DNA of 64,000 bases from Sebastes aleutianus (Eukaryota > Chordata > Actinopteri > Perciformes > Sebastidae): positions 6,756,334 through 6,820,333 of the forward strand of contig CAKAKS010000060.1 in the NCBI GenBank assembly GCA_916700875.1, read 5' to 3'. Of the stretch, positions 59,055 through 64,000 are shown piece after piece. Every line of letters begins with the position of its first letter. Position 1 is the first letter of the stretch. Position numbers and translations under genes: made by a program. Below the pieces are notes generated by a model. It saw nothing but the letters and a program-made list of their open reading frames with translations, had not been told where the DNA came from and ran no database searches.

Positions 59055-61379
59055 TTAAAGTGAGTGTAGTTTTAGGGGCTGTACACATGCCGTGTTTCTT
59101 GCGCCCTCAAATCCGTTGTCCTTGATGTAGACGTGCGGAAGGCGCGCTCATACGCGAGAGCGACAATTATTTTAGTGCAGGACCCAAAGGTTTATGATCT
59201 GTCCTACAGACTATTTTACTTGCTTCAACATCCATTTGAAAGGTCAGCGAAAACTGACACAGAGAAATTGAGCAGTAAAGCAACTCTGGGGGATTTACGG
59301 CGCTGGAAATCCATTTATCTTTGTTTTGACTGTGTTTAGTTTAGTCAGTGAGGCTTCCTGCTAAATTAGCCTACCACAACTTCATCATCGTCGTCATCGC
59401 AGCACGTAGGTTTTGGTTGCTTAGTAACAGAAAGCGTCAGAGGAGCGCAAACTCCCAAGCACACTGGAAAGAAAAAAAAAAGTGGCACGGCTGGCGTTTT
59501 CCATAAGTTTTAGACGTGGCTGGGATACGGCCCCATATTGCGTGAAAGGCAAATGTCCAGTTATCATAATGTAATTCAGTAGTAATACAAGCTTTTGGTC
59601 AGAAAAAAGGGCAGAAATGGCACTGAGCCATGAGAGTTTGTGGAACCTGACCCCTATAATAGCGGACCCACCCAGCAGTCAAACAGAGGTAAAGTGGCTA
59701 ATAGTGCAACATATTTCGTCAACAAGAATGGCTCTGTGGGCTCCTGAGGCCCGGGCTTCATTCATCCTGTTGTGCTCCGTTCGGGCCCGGGAGGCTGCAT
59801 GAGGAAAGAGACATCCAATTGAGATGATTAGAGCGAGACCTTTCTCTGTGAACTGTAAATCATTTAGCTCCATTTGTTCCTCTCTCCTCATTTTAACCCT
59901 CTCTTCTACTCTCTCGCTGTAGACGTGTTCTCCCTTCTCTTCTACAAGAGGAAGAAGATAAAATAAGCAAGGATCGGAGGGTCAGCCAGAATAAACATTG
60001 TTTTTTGTCAGTCCAGCAAATGAAACACCTGGTGCTGGTAAACGCAGAGGACATATTTCACATCGCCTTGACACTCGGGATTAATGCAACATCAAATTGT
60101 TTTAAGAATGGGGACAGCCGCTACCCAGAGTAAATCACACGCCCCCTTTTATTAAAGCTTGCCCTAGAATTTATGTTTTGAATCGGACAGGATAGCCTGC
60201 TCACAGCCGACAGATGAGACCGGGAGTGTGGGCTCGCCGGGGCTCATGTTGAAACAGCCCTTCGGACAACGTGTCGTAATGTGAACAGGAAGTTTAGACT
60301 CAGCCACTGAACACTGCTGTGGCTTTGAGGTGGACTACACATTTCCCCCTTCACCTTTTTTTTTTTTTCCCCTTTTGATGAAGTGATATTTGTCGTTGTT
60401 TTCAGTGGGAACCAGTGTGATGGATAGATTTCTCTGTCTCCCAGATGATACAGCGAGCATATCATGTGACATGCAAGCTGATTTCCTGGAAGGGGAGAGC
60501 ATGTCATTTGCCTTTGCAGTCATAAGAGAGAGAGAGAAAGAGGAAGACTTGGTTTGTGTTTGAGGAGCTAATGTTACGAGAGCAGAACAGAGGAAACCAG
60601 ATGAATGTTAGTGGATTTGATCTTTGATCTGCCAACCAGAGTACCTGACCGCTGTGTTCAATCAAGTCAACCACTCGGTATAAGGCTATCAGTCTTTTTA
60701 AGGGTGTACTCCACGCTGTCCGGGCTGACCACCAGCCGTCCCTCTTTCTGTCCGACTAGAGGCCCTTAAACAGATTACATGTAAAGTTCATATGGATACT
60801 GAATAAAGCGGTATCTATTTACCTCTATATCATGTTTTATCTTTTGTCATCTCTCTCTCTGTCCCTCTAATTCCACTTATCCATCATTGGAGAGCTTTTG
60901 ACCGCAGCTCTACACTTTGTGTTCAGCCAGCAGTGTCTTGTGCTGTACAGTATATGAGTAGGGAGCTGTATACAGGGTCTTGTGTGCTGTGTTGTGGTGT
61001 CTGCTGACTTCTGTGTACAGCCTGTGGTTCATTCCATAAATATCTGTGGCCTCTGTGATGTTATTCTCAGAGCCCTCTGCTCTGTGAGAAGATTGCACCA
61101 CAACACTTGTATTCCTCAGCCTGCAGTTAGAGGTTTAGGGGGATTAGGAGGGAGAAAACCCCAGCCTGGGCCTTGCTGTACATTTTTATGGCCTTTTTAT
61201 GCATATGATTCCAATGTAATGTGCGGAGAAAGTGGAGAAGAGGGAGAGAAGGGGGTATTAGGACTCACCACAGGGGAATCAAACAAGCAAACCACAACTT
61301 TATTTTCCCTCTCTCTCTTTTTGGCACAAACTGGAGCGGCTATTGGGAAGACCATGTTGATCCGTTCGTCTTTGGGTCC

Positions 61380-62500
61380 GTTGGTCCAACAGTTTGATCA
61401 AACCTGAAAGAACTTTTGGATAGATATCCTTGAAATTTGATATTTGACATCTATCGTCCAAAGAGGATACATTCTAGTCGGTTTGAGAATACCTCAATCT
61501 TTCCTGTGGTTGCACCATGAGGTCAAAGAGACCAATTTGTCCAACATTTGACAAGATAATGTAAAAAAAAAAGTATTGCATGGATTTCTGTAAACTTTGC
61601 TATGGATAAGAGGATGAATCGTAATGATTTTTATGACCTCCTCTGGTCAAATTATTAACTCTGTACCATAGACTGTGTATAAGAAGTGGACGTAGTCACC
61701 GGGATGTCACCCATTGGTTTGTGGACGGCTGTTTTGAAGCCTTGTGTTCGGCATTTTGGCCATTGCCACCTTGTTTTTTTGCAACCAGAAGTGACACGAG
61801 ATGGTGGAGCAAACGAACGCTGAATAAGACATTTTTAGGCGATCAACATGTTACAATTAACTTTCATGAACTGAAAACACACTGTGAAAAGGTTAAAGTA
61901 AAAAACACAGACAACTCCCAGACTGGACAACGCCGTGGTAGCGACCTGTCAATCACAAGGCAGCCACGCCCTAAAGCATCCTCTGCTTTATGGTCTATTT
62001 GACTCTCAATGGGACCATAATTAACTAAATGAACATCATGCTGTATTGAAGAAGACTTGAAACTAGCGATTGAGGCCATAAACTCATGTTTACGATGTTT
62101 ACTGAGGTAATAAATCAAGTAGGCTCATTTTCTTATAGACTTCTATGCAATCTGATGTCTTTTTGCAACCAGAGGAGTCGCCCCCTGCTTTGTACACAAA
62201 AAATCTGAAATGGTCAGACAGATTGCTCTGACATTTGATGAACAAAATCATCTTCCTCAAAGGATGACCCCTTTCAACTTTTCAACAGCTCAACCTTTCA
62301 TGTAGCATGACCCATCGGCTGATATTTTCATTTGTATATAAGATGAGATCTCCAAATGTGAAGGCCTCCCAAGAGGGTAGGCCCTACGTATTACGGTTAC
62401 CTTTTCTCTAGCACCACCTGCAGGGTGAAAAATAACTGCTATGGACATTTTCATTCTCATCGGAAGATGAACCCTTTTAGTTTTGGTAGCAACAACATGG
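61380..62500. repeat. Degenerate interspersed repeat hosting a younger insertion
   Basis: The segments 61380-61666 and 62196-62500 read like one old dispersed repeat (GGATAGATATCCTTGAAATT; GCACCACCTGCAGGGTGAAA), interrupted by the element at 61667-62190. Class unknown. Confidence 0.45.
61667..62190. mobile_element. Common teleost non-autonomous element (CATAGACTGTGTATAAG)
   Basis: Starts CATAGACTGTGTATAAGAAG and ends near GGAGTCGCCCCCTG, with GCAACCAGAAGTGACACGAG inside; I recognise the family from many fish genomes. GTAC occurs just before the start and just after the end (62192-62195) and may be a target duplication. About 524 bp; the longest frame (93 codons) does not look like a real gene. 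Confidence 0.62.
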
Positions 62501-63437
62501 CCTTTCCTCTGGCACCGCCCCAAGTATGGTACTCACATGCGAGCAGACCAGATGACCTCCTTAACCCTGAGTGTGCGCAGTGCAGTTTCCCCTTTCATGT
62601 GTTGTATGCAAAGTTGAAACACCCACAGTATGGATTCCCTTTCGTTTTTCCTTTTTCCCCCCTCTTTAACATCTGTCTGTGTGTTGCTATTGAAAGCAGT
62701 GCAGAATTCTGCATTCCTTGTTTGGTGACACTCAAGGTGACGGACCTTAATTCAGAGCTTCCCGGAAACTGCTCTTGTGTTTTGGCACACTGCTGTCAGT
62801 CAGGTCGGCATGCATGCTGACAGAGGCGAGAGGGATCACCCCTCAGCTGTCCTGCGCTCATGAAAGGGCCTGATCCAGGGGTTGACCGCCGGGCCACTGG
62901 GCTCATTGATTGTGCCTGTATGTGTGAGTGTAAATTGTTCATCCTGAAGCAGGATATAAGGGTTCTAAGAATACACCCATACCACCAACCTAGGAAGCTC
63001 TGCGCTCTACTGCAGTGTGCGATACACACATTCTACCGGTGTTACCCTGTCAAAGTCTGATGTGTGCGTGTGTTATGTGTGCATATGTTCTGTGTATGTG
63101 TGTATTCAAACTCCAGCCTTGTGCATTATTGTGTTTTAGTTCCTTTTCTCCCGGCTCATGACATGTTGATGTTCTGGCATCCTGTGTGGTTGGTTTGAAG
63201 CTGTCATTGTACTGACAGGGACACTCTGACTGGCCGGTCACAGAGCAGTAGCCGAGGCCAGGTGGATCGTCGGGGGAATTCAGGAACACCGTATTGATAG
63301 TCAGTGTGCCTCCACTTTGTCCAGTTTCTTTTCATGGGATTGACATGGAAATAGCTGAGCTTGAGCCATGTGTTGATATGCACAGGGAGGTCTGAGACAG
63401 AGGGAGAGTTTTTGTCAACTTTGCAGTAAAACATTAA

Positions 63438-64000
63438 CCGTGTTTCCATTCAAATATTTGTATGCACATTTTGAAGTATCACTTTGGAAAAGCTGTATGG
63501 AAATGGCAAAATTTGATAAAACTACTAGAAAAAGAGTTTTTCACGCTTGCTTGAGGTGTCTTTTTCCTTTGTAGAAAGGAGTCGATGCGCTAAATGGATT
63601 ATGGAAACGCCTTTGCCAAATAAAGTTTGACATAGCGAACATTTTACGTCACATGACAGATCAGCGTTTTCTGCTGTCGCGTCTTCTCAGATATTCCCTC
63701 AACGTGCAGATGCCTGTCTTTGTCTCCGGACAACATGAAACATGGCCAATAATGGCTGACATGAAGGAACAATTCAAACTTGCCCAATTGAAACTAATTC
63801 CTGAAGACTTCTCTCCATTTTTTCTATCATAAATGGTTAGACGGCCAAATCGACTTGTTTTGTTTCCGGTTCCCAACCTCTACTTCTTCTTTTACTATGT
63901 TTACAGCTCTATTACAGCCATGGGTAGCGTATAGCGCCAACTTCTGATCAAACCACACTGTAGCCGAGTTTATTCGCTCCAAAATAGTTGATGGAAACGC
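63438..64000. mobile_element. DNA element with CGTGTTTCCAT end, cut by window edge
   Basis: Begins near CCGTGTTTCCATTCAAATAT. The window ends in GTTGATGGAAACGC, whose reverse complement GCGTTTCCATC resembles the start, so the two are probably inverted termini. The interior is non-coding in all frames apart from short ORFs. Confidence 0.5.

Larger units (their letters stand above)
1..64000 (+). other. vps13b: vps13b gene, central part (both ends outside window)
   Basis: Eleven exons on the + strand join into one reading frame that matches VPS13B (COH1). Recognisable stretches include SWYHNQASMPGTLVVCLPQI, KVSLWMQWMLPKVTVKLFA, SELEDLSASVDVQDVYTKIK and LPLMYINTSVIRVF. VPS13 proteins are long rod-shaped bridges with a hydrophobic groove that move phospholipid between membranes. 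VPS13B acts mainly at the Golgi and endosomes, and loss of the human gene causes Cohen syndrome. The window covers roughly 600 of about 4,000 residues in the rod, N-terminal of its middle. Promoter, start codon, stop codon and the C-terminal domains are not here. If counted against the human gene the exons are approximately 21-31; that numbering is inferred and could be off by one or two. The identification rests on memory of the family, not on a search. Confidence 0.9.
49936..64000 (+). other. Start of a >14 kb vps13b intron, no exon found
   Basis: Contains an interspersed repeat (50160-50460), a foldback (50633-50829), (TG)n tracts (51204, 55500 and 55605), a hAT-like MITE (54057-54401), a solo arm of the 8141-9155 element (55218-55312), a long pyrimidine tract (about 55960-56630), a hAT-like fragment on the minus strand (57010-57270), (CTG)10 at 57444, a TTAA MITE (58539-59054), an element at 61667-62190 inside an older degenerate repeat, and the start of an element at 63438. 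The intervals 51261-54056, 57474-58534, 59059-61380 and 62500-63437 contain nothing I can name. Confidence 0.75.

Noticed and set aside
61721..62002. 93-codon frame within the 61667-62190 element
   Set aside because: The sequence is a recognised non-coding repeat type. The frame lacks transposase or other domain motifs.
49936..64000. Possible next vps13b exon (expected to start about RALNLGIL)
   Set aside because: I scanned for an acceptor followed by this coding sequence and found none. Candidates such as the CAG near 56390 and the one near 57835 do not encode VPS13B-like residues.

Overview
This is vertebrate, most likely percomorph teleost, genomic DNA. It has no bacterial-style gene layout. 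Instead there are short exons with GT/AG borders separated by long introns, many (CA)n/(TG)n microsatellites, and dozens of short non-autonomous DNA transposons. The fish assignment is an inference from the type of interspersed repeat and from intron size.

The only protein-coding gene I can support is the central part of vps13b (COH1, the Cohen syndrome gene), on the + strand. Eleven exons were assembled from splice sites, reading phase and similarity to VPS13B as I remember it: 234-367, 22200-22434, 24562-24779, 31816-32019, 38679-38850, 40650-40764, 46118-46184, about 47328-47462, 48473-48724, 49313-49463 and 49824-49935. Joined, they give about 1.8 kb (about 598 codons) with every junction in phase. 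The exception is the acceptor of the eighth exon, which is ambiguous. Neither end of the gene is in the window. VPS13B is a roughly 4,000-residue bridge-like lipid-transfer protein of the Golgi and endosomal system, and the part seen here belongs to the long rod rather than to the N- or C-terminal domains.

Layout: 1-233 is the end of an intron, and 368-22199 is a 21.8 kb intron rich in transposon fragments. Exons are sparse from 22 to 41 kb. Five exons cluster at 46.1-49.9 kb, four of them with introns of about 1.1 kb or less after them. From 49936 to the window end (more than 14 kb) I found no further exon.

The non-coding part is mostly short elements without coding capacity. Two classes dominate. 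hAT-like elements have 8-bp target duplications, for example ATCATAAC, GTAAAGAA and ATATGRAC. TTAA-flanked, piggyBac-like MITEs form at least five sequence families. Three nested insertions are resolved by target duplications or by comparison with uninterrupted copies. Several near-perfect palindromes occur, one of them starting 34 bp downstream of an exon donor. I found no transposase, reverse transcriptase, tRNA, rRNA or second gene, and no previously undescribed coding system. The observations most worth checking are the exon-8 splicing problem, the intronic palindromes and the nested MITEs.
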